DNA of 64,000 nt from Thermochromatium tepidum ATCC 43061 (GTDB lineage Bacteria; Pseudomonadota; Gammaproteobacteria; Chromatiales; Chromatiaceae), in NCBI RefSeq assembly GCF_009664085.1, contig NZ_CP039268.1:67001-131000 (forward strand), read 5' to 3'. Positions 27,492 through 35,471 of this stretch are shown one piece after another. Position 1 is the first letter of the stretch; the number at the start of each line of letters is the position of its first letter. The position numbers and the translations under genes were made by a program. The notes beneath the pieces are model-generated. The model did not search any database. It was given only the letters and a program-made list of their open reading frames with translations, and was not told where the DNA came from.

Positions 27492-28295
27492 CTATGGCTC
27501 GGCACTGAGATAGGCGATCCAGGCCTCGTCCGGCTCGCCGCGCTCGACCGGGACGAACCATCCGTCCGGCTCGTCATGCGCGTCCCAACCCTGCCAATAG
27601 ACCTGGACCCTGGAGAAACCGGCCGCATCGAGCAACTCGCGGAGCTCGGGGAGTGTCCAGAGACGCCAGTCGTAGCTGAAGGCGCGTTCGAGGCTAGAGC
27701 CGTCGTCGAAGCGAAAATGGATATGACAGCGCTGGCGGCCAGTGATGGGATCGAGGTCGGCGCGCTCCCAGATATAGTCGAAGCCATCGCCCAGCGGGTC
27801 ATGGATGCGCCGAGTCTCGGTGCCGAGCCGGAGCGATTCCGGGCCGCCGTGGGCGTCGAGCACCAGGAGTCCTGTTGGCGGTAGGAGCGCGCGCACGCGC
27901 TGGAAATAGGTGAGCAGCGCCTGACGAGTATGCAACAGCCAGTAGCTGAAGTTCAGCGCAACCACAAGCTCGGGCCTGGGGGTCTTGACGCTCAGGACAT
28001 CGCCGCGGATGAGCCTGACCCGGGCGCGTTGCTCGGTGCTCAGGGGTCTGAGGTTGTGCCGTCTTCCCCAGTCGAGCGCCTCGGGGTCGAGATCCACCCC
28101 CCAGGCGCGGTTGTCCGCCCGCCGACGCACCCATTCGGCACAGAGGGCCGCTGTGCCGCAGAAGTCCTCGCGCAGTGCTCGCGCCAAGCGTCCATGCCGC
28201 TCCTCAAAGATCCGATCGATCAGGTCGATCTCGGCGACCGGATTCTGGACCGCCAGCTGATAGAGTCGAAAGCGATCGCATTCACCGTGACTCAC
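27492..28295 (-). CDS. Class I SAM-dependent methyltransferase
   Basis: A 267-residue Rossmann-fold methyltransferase. Motif I reads LREDFCGTAALCAEWV; the acidic end of strand 2 is AWGVDLDPEALDWG. VVALNFSYWLLHT and GLLVLDAHGGPESL are the later core strands. The GTG at 28293-28295 overlaps the carbonic anhydrase stop codon by four bases, so it is translationally coupled to that gene. The substrate is not known; small-molecule methylation is as likely as any. Confidence 0.87.
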   Translation of the reverse strand: MSHGECDRFRLYQLAVQNPVAEIDLIDRIFEERHGRLARALREDFCGTAALCAEWVRRRADNRAWGVDLDPEALDWGRRHNLRPLSTEQRARVRLIRGDVLSVKTPRPELVVALNFSYWLLHTRQALLTYFQRVRALLPPTGLLVLDAHGGPESLRLGTETRRIHDPLGDGFDYIWERADLDPITGRQRCHIHFRFDDGSSLERAFSYDWRLWTLPELRELLDAAGFSRVQVYWQGWDAHDEPDGWFVPVERGEPDEAWIAYLSAEP

Positions 28296-29047
28296 TTGAG
28301 GATCAGACGTGCGTTAAGTTCCTGGATCGGACGATTGTTGGGATGCCCGATCACATGGGCGAACTGAGCGATCTGCTTAGGCGAGGCCGTGATCGGATGT
28401 TTCATGACCAGCCAGAGCACGCCCTCGGAGCAGGGCGGGGTGGTCAGCGAGCCATTGAAGCGATAGTAGTCGCGATTAGCCGGTAGTAGATCCTCAGCTG
28501 AAACCTCGGTGGATAGATGGACTGTGGTGTTGGGGTGATCCGGCATCGCTGACCAGGCCTTGGCCAGGGCAAGGTTCTCGATACCGCGCTCGATCATGAC
28601 CGCGATCACGGCCAGATGGCCCTCTTTGTCGGCATGAACCAGATGCGCCTCCATCGGGAATTCTTGGCCAGCGATGTGGTTTTCGCTTGGAGTATGGAAG
28701 TGGAACTGCTTGAGCTCGTAGTTGTGTCCGTCGATGGTGATGGTACTGCCGGCATCGTATTCGATCTGGATGGTGTGGCCGTTGTTGACCTCGTCATGCC
28801 CGCCAGGCTTGTAGTGAAAACCGATCGGCGGCAGTTTGGAGTCCACGAAGTTTTTCAGATCGATGGGTGACTGGTTCTTGCCGCGTTTGCAGAGTTCGAA
28901 GTCAGGGTCGAGATCGCCCCAGTGTTCCGGCCCCTCGGGGCCGACATAGTCCCAATGCACGGAATGGCCGTGCTCATCCGCGAGAACCGAAGCGCCGGCG
29001 GCAAGGGCCAGGGTGAAGGCAAGGGTGGGCAACAATGGCTTGTTCAT
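28292..29047 (-). CDS. Periplasmic alpha-class carbonic anhydrase
   Basis: Secreted zinc enzyme of 251 residues that interconverts CO2 and bicarbonate. A signal peptide ends near SVLA. Zinc ligands are His116 and His118 in QFHFHTPSEN and His135 in EAHLVH. NQSPIDL and the SLTTPPCSEGV loop are family hallmarks, and Cys53 with the TPPC cysteine could form the usual disulfide. The ATG at 29045-29047 follows GGAGGG. The transposon relic begins about 10 bases upstream of this ribosome site, so the promoter lies in or beyond foreign sequence. The gene is coupled to a methyltransferase. Confidence 0.95.
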   Translation of the reverse strand: MNKPLLPTLAFTLALAAGASVLADEHGHSVHWDYVGPEGPEHWGDLDPDFELCKRGKNQSPIDLKNFVDSKLPPIGFHYKPGGHDEVNNGHTIQIEYDAGSTITIDGHNYELKQFHFHTPSENHIAGQEFPMEAHLVHADKEGHLAVIAVMIERGIENLALAKAWSAMPDHPNTTVHLSTEVSAEDLLPANRDYYRFNGSLTTPPCSEGVLWLVMKHPITASPKQIAQFAHVIGHPNNRPIQELNARLILK

Positions 29048-29055
29048 AGACCCTC

Positions 29056-29305
29056 CGCAAGGAAACCCGCGACTTGAGTCGCGGGAGGAATGGCGGGTGC
29101 GCGAAGCGCACCATGTGGTGTATAATGCAGTGTGGTCTCCGGGCGCACGCCGACTGCAACGCCAGTCGAAACCTGGCCCGGATTGGCAGCGGCGCCCCGC
29201 TGCCAAGGGCGGCTGTAAACACGCCCAATGTTGGGGATGTGGTCAACCATGTTTGCTGCGTCTTACAATAAAGCCTTCGACTTCAGTCGAGGGTTGTTTA
29301 CGGCG
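29056..29305 (+). mobile_element. IS200/IS605 (tnpB) relic: left end, tnpB 3' fragment, right end
   Basis: The left end has hairpin CCCGCGAC/GTCGCGGG (29066-29085) and hairpin GGTGCGC/GCGCACC (29096-29112), followed by a perfect TATAAT (29121-29126). Directly after this, a frame from 29131 to the stop at 29271 reads CGLRAHADCNASRNLAR, the zinc-finger/RuvC-III end of TnpB, so nearly all of tnpB is deleted. The right end has hairpin CCTTCGAC/GTCGAGGG (29274-29293). The tnpB omega RNA normally overlaps this 3' end. The left end is about 10 bases from the carbonic anhydrase ribosome site. Confidence 0.75.
29131..29271 (+). pseudogene. tnpB: tnpB 3' remnant
   Basis: Forty-six codons and a stop of the C-terminal end of an IS1341-type TnpB RNA-guided nuclease. 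The recognisable part is CGLRAHADCNASRNLAR; in intact proteins the preceding zinc knuckle and catalytic acidic residues lie upstream, and these are missing here. It cannot encode an active enzyme. The 3' part may still specify an omega RNA scaffold. Confidence 0.72.
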
Positions 29306-29432
29306 ATGACTCGCTCGGTTGGATGTAAAGAGACCTGATTGCCGCGCATCGAGCCGAATCAGCCAGGTCCGTGAAATATCGATTATAGTCAGGGGCAGTG
29401 ATCGATCGACAGGCGACAAGGGCGGTCGCTTT

Positions 29433-31982
29433 TCAACGTGCTGAACCGGACCCGCCGCGTCGGCGCAGACCGCTGACTAGCGCCTGGGCCTGGGTCGGGT
29501 CTTCGGGCCAGTGATGCTTGGGATAGCGTCCGCGCAGTTCCTTGCGTACCTCGGCATAGCCGCGCGCCCAGAACCCGGCCAGGTCCTGAGTGACCTGCAT
29601 CGGGCGCCGGGCGGGCGAGAGCAGGTGCAGGAGCAGGGGCAGTCGCCCTTGGCACAGGCGCGGGGTGTCGTTCAGTCCGAACAGCTCCTGGAGTGGGACA
29701 GCGAGGATCGGTGTCTCGCCACTGAGATAGTCGATCGGGCGACTGTTGCCCGCCGGGGTGACGAAGCGGCGGGGTAGCTCGCAATCGAGCCGCTGGCGCT
29801 GCTCCCAGCTCAGTTGGTCGAGTAGGATGGCGTTTAGGTCGAGCCGGCGCACCTCCGATAACCTGGTCTTGCCGGCGATCCAGGGACCGAGCCAATCGTC
29901 CAGACGTTCGCGCAAGGCGGCGTTCGAGAGATCGGGCCAGTCGCCATCCGGATCATACCGCCGGGCCAAGGCCACCCGGGCCTGGAGCTGGCGCGCGGAG
30001 TCCGACCAGTCGAGCGCCTCATCGAAGTGCTCGCGGATGTACTCCAGCAAATGGCTTTCGGCCTCGTCCTCGGGTCTGAGCGCGACCGGGCGCGATTCCA
30101 GTACGATAGACCCAATCCGGGTGATAGCGCGACAGGCCAGGGCCGCGCGTTCGGTGTCCCAGAAGAGCTCGCGGCACGATTCCAGATGCCCGGCCAGCGT
30201 GGTGCGCAGCTCGTCCTCACCGATCGGCAGAGCCGACTGGATGCGCCCATCGCGACCACGCGCATCGATCGTTGCCACGACCAGATAGGGATGAATGGCG
30301 AGTGCATCGTCGCGGGGCAGCGCAGCGCCTGTGCCTGTGGCCAACAGATAGCGCTCGTCGGCCCCGGCGCGCCGCTGGGCGATGCGATCCGGATAGGCGC
30401 GGGCGAGCAGGGCGCCTGGGGTACGCCCTTGGCTGGTCTCCGCCGGGCGCGCGCCGACAGAGGCTGCGCGCTCGGCCAGACGGTGCAGTTGTCGCGCCGC
30501 GCGTTCGATCGCATTGAGCCGCTGCTGATCTACACCCGCCGGTATGCCTCGCCGCTCGCGTGCCGCACGCAGGGCCGAAAGCCGCAGACCGAGATCGACC
30601 GGACGCGTGCGTCCAGTCTCGGGCAGGAAGGGATCGCGTTCCGCGAGCAACGCACAGAGATCGGCCGCCGTCTGCCGTTCATCCGGCGTAGCACTGAGCA
30701 GCATGACCCCAAGTCGGGGATGGACTGGGAGCTCGGCCAGGGCGCGTCCCAGCGGTGTGATCGCGCCGCGCCGGTCGAGCGCGCCGAGCCTGTGCAGGAG
30801 GTCGAGTGCCTGGTTCCAGGCCGGCGCGGGTGGGGGGTCGATCCAGCTCAGCGCCTCCGGATCCTTGACACCCCAGATCGCCAGCTCCAGCGCCAGCGAC
30901 GCGAGATCGGATTCGAGGATCTCAGGTGTGCGCCGCTCGGGTCGTCCGACCTCCTGGGCCCGGGTCCAGAGTCGCCAGCAGACACCAGGGGCCAAACGCC
31001 CAGCACGTCCGGCACGCTGATCGGCGCTGGCGCGTGGGATGGGCTCGGTCACCAACCGGGTCAGACCCGAGCCTGGGTCAAAGCGTGGCTTGCGTGCCAG
31101 GCCCGAGTCGAGCACCACCCGGATGCCCTCGATGGTCAGGCTGGTCTCGGCCAGATCCGTGGCCAGGATCAAACGCCGCCGTCCACGACCGTCCGGGCGC
31201 AGCGCTCGATCCTGCTCCGCCGACGACAGCGCGCCATGCAGCGGCAGGATCTCGAGGTTCGACCCCGCAACAGCGGCCAGGGCCTCACGTGCCCGTTCGA
31301 TCTCAGGCGCACCGGGCAGGAAGGCCAGGATGTCGCCCGTCTCTTGCACCAGCGCCTGACGCGCCGCCGCGACCAGGGCGTGCACCGGATCTCTGTCCGG
31401 GGTGCGCTCGGCATAGCGGATCTCGACCGGAAAGGTCCGACCCTCGGCATGCAGGATCGAGGCGTCGCCCAGGAGCTCTGCAACGGGTTCGGCCTCCAAG
31501 GTCGCCGACATGACCAGGAGACGCAGATCGGGTCGCAGACCGCGCACGCTGTCCAGCGTCAGCGCGAGCCCCAGATCCGAGTTCAGACCGCGCTCATGGA
31601 ACTCGTCGAAGATCACCAGCCCGACCCCGTCCAGTGTCGGATCGCTCTGCAGACGTCGCGTCAGGATGCCCTCGGTGACGACCTCGATCCGGGTGCGCGG
31701 ACCGAGGCGACGCTCGAAGCGGATCTGATAGCCGACCCGTTCCCCCAGGGGCTCGCCGAGTCGTTCAGCCATCCGTGCCGCCGTCATCCGGGCCGCTGGA
31801 CGGCGCGGCTGGAGCATCAGGATCCGCTGACCGGCCAGCCAGGGTTCGTCCAACAGGGCCAGGGGTACGCCGGTCGACTTGCCTGACCCCGTCGGGGCCT
31901 GGAGTACCCCATGCCCCTGACGCAACGCGGCGCGCAGGTCGTCTAGGATGGTATCGATGGGGAGTGGATCGAGAGGGGGCAT
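29433..31982 (-). CDS. hrpB: ATP-dependent DEAH-type helicase HrpB
   Basis: Superfamily 2 helicase of 849 residues. Walker A is APTGSGKST, motif II is FDEFHERG, motif III is MSATLE and motif VI is QRAGRAGR, in order. The long C-terminal HrpB-specific domain follows, with LLHLLSPARRP near the end. The length is normal. Its cellular role is poorly defined, possibly in RNA metabolism or surface attachment. A 619-residue open frame on the opposite strand (30027-31886) is only a shadow of its codon pattern. Confidence 0.96.
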   Translation of the reverse strand: MPPLDPLPIDTILDDLRAALRQGHGVLQAPTGSGKSTGVPLALLDEPWLAGQRILMLQPRRPAARMTAARMAERLGEPLGERVGYQIRFERRLGPRTRIEVVTEGILTRRLQSDPTLDGVGLVIFDEFHERGLNSDLGLALTLDSVRGLRPDLRLLVMSATLEAEPVAELLGDASILHAEGRTFPVEIRYAERTPDRDPVHALVAAARQALVQETGDILAFLPGAPEIERAREALAAVAGSNLEILPLHGALSSAEQDRALRPDGRGRRRLILATDLAETSLTIEGIRVVLDSGLARKPRFDPGSGLTRLVTEPIPRASADQRAGRAGRLAPGVCWRLWTRAQEVGRPERRTPEILESDLASLALELAIWGVKDPEALSWIDPPPAPAWNQALDLLHRLGALDRRGAITPLGRALAELPVHPRLGVMLLSATPDERQTAADLCALLAERDPFLPETGRTRPVDLGLRLSALRAARERRGIPAGVDQQRLNAIERAARQLHRLAERAASVGARPAETSQGRTPGALLARAYPDRIAQRRAGADERYLLATGTGAALPRDDALAIHPYLVVATIDARGRDGRIQSALPIGEDELRTTLAGHLESCRELFWDTERAALACRAITRIGSIVLESRPVALRPEDEAESHLLEYIREHFDEALDWSDSARQLQARVALARRYDPDGDWPDLSNAALRERLDDWLGPWIAGKTRLSEVRRLDLNAILLDQLSWEQRQRLDCELPRRFVTPAGNSRPIDYLSGETPILAVPLQELFGLNDTPRLCQGRLPLLLHLLSPARRPMQVTQDLAGFWARGYAEVRKELRGRYPKHHWPEDPTQAQALVSGLRRRGGSGSAR

Positions 31983-32066
31983 GTGGATTCAATAGGGTGA
32001 CAAGTCCGGCAGCTCGGCGAGCGCTGTCTATACTGAAATTAGGTCAACCAACTGGACCCGACCCTC

Positions 32067-32783
32067 ATGGCACGTCTGCCTCGTTTCATCATGCCCGGCT
32101 ATCCGCAGCACGTCATCCAGCGCGGCAACAATCGTCAGCGGATCCTGTTCGAGGAGGATGACTACTGGTTCATCTGGGACAAACTCGGCATGGCTGCCGA
32201 GAAGTTCCAGTGCGATATCCACGCCTATGTGCTGATGCCCAACCACTTCCATCTGCTGCTGACGCCCTATGTAGAAAACGGCATCGGCAAGCTGATGCAG
32301 TACGTCGGGCGTTATTATGTCCAGTATTTCAACAGTCGCCACGAGCGGCGCGGCACACTCTGGGAGGGGCGCTATCGCGCCACCTTGATCGACCCCAGAC
32401 ATTATCTGCTGAGGGTTGCGCATTATATCGAGTCTAACCCGGTGCGCGCCGGTCTGGTGGACGCCCCTGCCGACTATGGTTGGTCGAGCTATGGCAGCAA
32501 CGCCTTGGGCCTCGAGGATCGGCTCATCAGGCCGCATCCGGAATATGAGCGTCTGGGCCGCAGCGCCAAGGCCAGGCGTGAACGCTATGCCGCGGAGGCC
32601 GCCCAACCGCTCGACGAGGCCATGCTCAAGCGGATTCGCGATTCGACCAACAAGGCCTGGGCGCTGGGCGGACCTGAGTTCTGCCAGGAGATCGAGGGTC
32701 TGCTCAACCGTCGCGCCCTGCCGCGTCCGCGCGGGGGTGATCGGCGTTCTGAGGCCTATCGGCGCAGTGCCGGCTTGCTGTGA
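32067..32783 (+). CDS. REP-associated tyrosine transposase (RAYT, Y1 HUH family)
   Basis: IS200-like single-strand transposase of 238 residues. The metal-binding HUH motif is MPNHFHLLL (His60, His62), and the catalytic tyrosine lies in QYVGRYYVQYFN (Tyr83 or Tyr84). GTLWEGRYRATLI and YIESNPVRAGLV are typical of RAYTs, and a C-terminal extension beyond the Y1 core is present. Such proteins are domesticated and tied to REP hairpins; REP-like sequences are seen near 16.2 and 63.4 kb. No terminal hairpins are found immediately flanking this gene. A cupin gene follows 12 bp later. Confidence 0.9.
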   Translation: MARLPRFIMPGYPQHVIQRGNNRQRILFEEDDYWFIWDKLGMAAEKFQCDIHAYVLMPNHFHLLLTPYVENGIGKLMQYVGRYYVQYFNSRHERRGTLWEGRYRATLIDPRHYLLRVAHYIESNPVRAGLVDAPADYGWSSYGSNALGLEDRLIRPHPEYERLGRSAKARRERYAAEAAQPLDEAMLKRIRDSTNKAWALGGPEFCQEIEGLLNRRALPRPRGGDRRSEAYRRSAGLL

Positions 32784-32795
32784 GGTCTGGTCGAG

Positions 32796-33176
32796 ATGAC
32801 GCTGGATCGCTCACTGATCCATTCGCCCACCGAGTCGGACGAATCCTTCATCGAGGAAGGCTGTTTCATCCTGGAGATCTGGAATCGGCCCGAGGATCCC
32901 GCCCTGTCGATCGCGCGTGCCCGGGTCGGGCCGGGCGAACGCACGCGGCTGCATCGGCTCGTCGGTGTGGTCGAGCGCTATCTGATCCTCGCAGGGACTG
33001 GAATGCTGGAGGTCGAGGGTCTCGCACCCCAACGGGTCGGCCCGGGCGATCTGGTCTACATCCCGTCCAGCGCCGCGCAGCGCATCGAGAACGACGGCGA
33101 CCGAGATCTGATCTTTCTGGCCCTGTGCACCCCGCGCTTTACCCCGGAGGTCTATCAGGACATCGAGTCCGCCTGA
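32796..33176 (+). CDS. Cupin-domain protein
   Basis: Small beta-barrel protein of 126 residues. Cupin motif 1 is degenerate (GERTRLHRLVGVVERYLILAG) with a single clear His and a Glu. Motif 2 is GPGDLVYIPSSAAQRIEN, without the usual metal-binding His. Metal binding may therefore be altered. The reaction is unknown; sugar isomerase or storage-type roles are possible. It may be co-transcribed with the RAYT gene just upstream. Confidence 0.8.
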   Translation: MTLDRSLIHSPTESDESFIEEGCFILEIWNRPEDPALSIARARVGPGERTRLHRLVGVVERYLILAGTGMLEVEGLAPQRVGPGDLVYIPSSAAQRIENDGDRDLIFLALCTPRFTPEVYQDIESA

Positions 33177-33270
33177 CGAATGGGTCGTCACACGCGCACC
33201 ATGACGCAAAGGACGCTAAGATGACAGACTTCAAGCCTCAGCCGCTGACCGACGATCGTCCAGTCCACCC

Positions 33271-34593
33271 GTGTCGAGAACACCCAAAACGCTTCCCCCG
33301 CCCATCGAGGTCGAGATCCAAGCCCTAACCCATGAAGGCCGCGGCCTGACCCGCATCCAGGGCAAGACCGTGTTCGTCGATGGCGCCCTGCCCGGCGAGC
33401 GCGTGCGTCTGCGCTATACCCGGATCCAGCGCCGCTTCGACGAGGCCGAGGTCGAGGAGGTCTTGAGGGCCGCGCCCGATCGCGTCGCGCCTCGCTGCAT
33501 CCACTTTGGCGTCTGCGGCGGCTGTGCGCTTCAGCATGTGCATCCCGAGGCCCAGATCCGCCTCAAGCAGGAGGGACTCAAGGATGTCCTCGAACGCATC
33601 GGTCAGGTGACGCCCGAACGCTGGCTCGAGCCGCTCACCGCTGAACCCTGGGGCTATCGCCGCAAGGCACGGCTCGGGGTACGTCATGTCGTCAAGAAGG
33701 GGCGCACCCTGGTCGGCTTTCGCGAGCGCCGCAATCGCTTCCTGGCCGATCTGCGCCGCTGCGAGGTGCTGCACCCGCAGGTCGGCACGCGCCTGGAGGC
33801 CCTGGCGGCGACCATCGAGACCCTGAGCATCCGCGACCAGGTCCCCCAGATCGAGATGGCGATGGGCGATGGACCCTGTGTGCTGGTGTTCCGCGTCATG
33901 CAGACGCCGAAGCCCGAGGACGAGGTGCGCCTGCTCGAACTCGGACGACGCGAGGGCTTCCATCTCTATCTCCAGGATGGCGGCGTCGACAGCATCCGGC
34001 CGCTTCCAGGGCAGGAGGTCAGGCTGAGTTATAGCCTGCCCAACCACGGCGTCGAGATCGGTTTTCTGCCGAGCGATTTCACCCAGGTCAATCTGGAGCT
34101 CAACCGACGCCTGGTCGATCAGGCGCTCGATCTGCTCGACCCCGGGCCGAGGGATAGGGTGCTGGATCTGTTCTGCGGACTGGGCAATTTCACCCTGCCG
34201 CTGGCGCGCCGTTCGGCTGAGGTTGTCGGCGTCGAGGGCGATGCCGGACTGGTCGAACGCGCGCGGGCCAACGCCGAGCGCAATGGGCTGTCCAAGGTGC
34301 GGTTCTATGTCGCCGATCTCCAGTCTGAGCTCAGTGCCGAGGCCCCCTGGACCCGACAGCGTTTCACCAAGGCCCTGATCGATCCGCCGCGCAGCGGTGC
34401 CTGGGAGGTACTCGACTGGCTACCGCGTCTGGGCGTCGAACGCCTGGTCTATGTCTCCTGCTATCCGGCCACACTGGCGCGCGACGCCGACCGGCTGGTC
34501 AACACCCTTGGTTATCGACTGCGCGCAGCAGGTGCGATGGACATGTTCCCACACACCAGTCATGTCGAGTCGATGGCGCTCTTCGAGCGCTAG
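33271..34593 (+). CDS. rlmD: 23S rRNA (uracil1939-C5)-methyltransferase
   Basis: RlmD (RumA) methylates U1939 of 23S rRNA with SAM and carries a 4Fe-4S cluster. An N-terminal TRAM domain (about 10-70) is followed by cluster cysteines in RCIHFGVCGGCALQH. Then come SAM motif DLFCGLGNFTLPLA, the DPPRSG motif and the catalytic YVSCYPATLARD cysteine. GTG at 33271 is the start; the nearby upstream ATG is out of frame. The length of 440 is normal. It converges on the BY-kinase gene with a 4-bp overlap. Confidence 0.97.
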   Translation: MSRTPKTLPPPIEVEIQALTHEGRGLTRIQGKTVFVDGALPGERVRLRYTRIQRRFDEAEVEEVLRAAPDRVAPRCIHFGVCGGCALQHVHPEAQIRLKQEGLKDVLERIGQVTPERWLEPLTAEPWGYRRKARLGVRHVVKKGRTLVGFRERRNRFLADLRRCEVLHPQVGTRLEALAATIETLSIRDQVPQIEMAMGDGPCVLVFRVMQTPKPEDEVRLLELGRREGFHLYLQDGGVDSIRPLPGQEVRLSYSLPNHGVEIGFLPSDFTQVNLELNRRLVDQALDLLDPGPRDRVLDLFCGLGNFTLPLARRSAEVVGVEGDAGLVERARANAERNGLSKVRFYVADLQSELSAEAPWTRQRFTKALIDPPRSGAWEVLDWLPRLGVERLVYVSCYPATLARDADRLVNTLGYRLRAAGAMDMFPHTSHVESMALFER

Positions 34594-35432
34594 GGTGCGA
34601 TCCTCGTTTTGGCCTTGTTGAGCACGATCCCGAGGCACTTCTCGCCGAACAGCTCGTCGGCATGATCGAGTTGCTTACGACTGACCTTGCCGTCCTCCAC
34701 CACCAGCATCACGGCGTCGACATGGGGCAAGCAGGCGATGACGTCGTCACCCGCGAACAGTGGTGGCATGTCAAACAAGATCAAACGATCCTCGTAGCGG
34801 CCCTTCAGCTCCTCGACCCGCTTTAAGACGCGCGGCGATAAGAGTACTTCCGAGGAGTGTCGGGTGCGCTTGCCGCCCGGCAGGATCAGGAGTCGCTCGA
34901 GGCCGGGGGCGAGGAGCACCTCGGCCAGTTCGACCTCTCCGGCCAGATACTCGATGAGTCCAGGCAAGTCGCGTCCCGTGAAAGAGCGCCCGATCGAGGG
35001 ATGCCTCAGGTCGAAGTCGACCAGCAACAGGGGCTGGTTGAGGTCGCGTGCCAGACGGATCGCCAGGTTGATCGCGATCGTGGTCTTACCATCGCCGCGC
35101 CCTGGGCTGGTGATGGCCAGGGTCCGGTGTGACTTGGCGCGCATTTGGTGCAGGATCTGGGTGCCCAGGACCTTGTAGGCATCGCCCGCACCCGCGTGCA
35201 GTCCGACCGCCACCCGCTGCCCCTCGAGCACCAGGATGCCTTCATCTCGGAGCGCGCCTGGATCGATCACTACCCGCGCCTTGTGGGTGTAGCGGATCTG
35301 GACGCCGGATCCATCGGTCTCCCGGGGTACTGTCGCGGGCGGCGTGCGGACGGATGGTGGCTCGGGCTGTGGCTGGATGACGCGCTGCCGGTCAGCCCAG
35401 GCGCGCTCCATAGCCTTCCTTAATCGTTCCAT
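34590..35432 (-). CDS. Bacterial tyrosine kinase-like ATPase (CpsD/CapB family), exopolysaccharide
   Basis: Cytoplasmic BY-kinase domain protein of 280 residues. Walker A is SPGRGDGKTTIAIN, Walker A' is LLLVDFDLRHPSIG and Walker B is RLILFDMPPL. The N-terminal 80 residues are a Pro/Arg-rich linker. The usual C-terminal Tyr cluster, the autophosphorylation site, is absent; the protein ends NKAKTRIAP. It lies 39 bp downstream of a Wzz-type membrane protein on the same strand, forming a split Wzc. No glycosyltransferases are nearby. Confidence 0.88.
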   Translation of the reverse strand: MERLRKAMERAWADRQRVIQPQPEPPSVRTPPATVPRETDGSGVQIRYTHKARVVIDPGALRDEGILVLEGQRVAVGLHAGAGDAYKVLGTQILHQMRAKSHRTLAITSPGRGDGKTTIAINLAIRLARDLNQPLLLVDFDLRHPSIGRSFTGRDLPGLIEYLAGEVELAEVLLAPGLERLLILPGGKRTRHSSEVLLSPRVLKRVEELKGRYEDRLILFDMPPLFAGDDVIACLPHVDAVMLVVEDGKVSRKQLDHADELFGEKCLGIVLNKAKTRIAP

Positions 35433-35471
35433 GACGCGATCTGCTCGTCTGAAGCCTTCAATTCCAGGATC

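Noticed and set aside
29044-29250. Minus-strand frame upstream of the carbonic anhydrase, ending with AIPPATQVAGFLAEGL
   Set aside because: It is antisense to the tnpB remnant and the left-end hairpins; the anhydrase start with a strong ribosome site lies within it in another frame.
30027-31886. A 619-residue open frame on the plus strand opposite hrpB
   Set aside because: It lies wholly within hrpB, which has complete helicase motifs; the frame is a by-product of GC-rich codon usage and has no recognisable domain.
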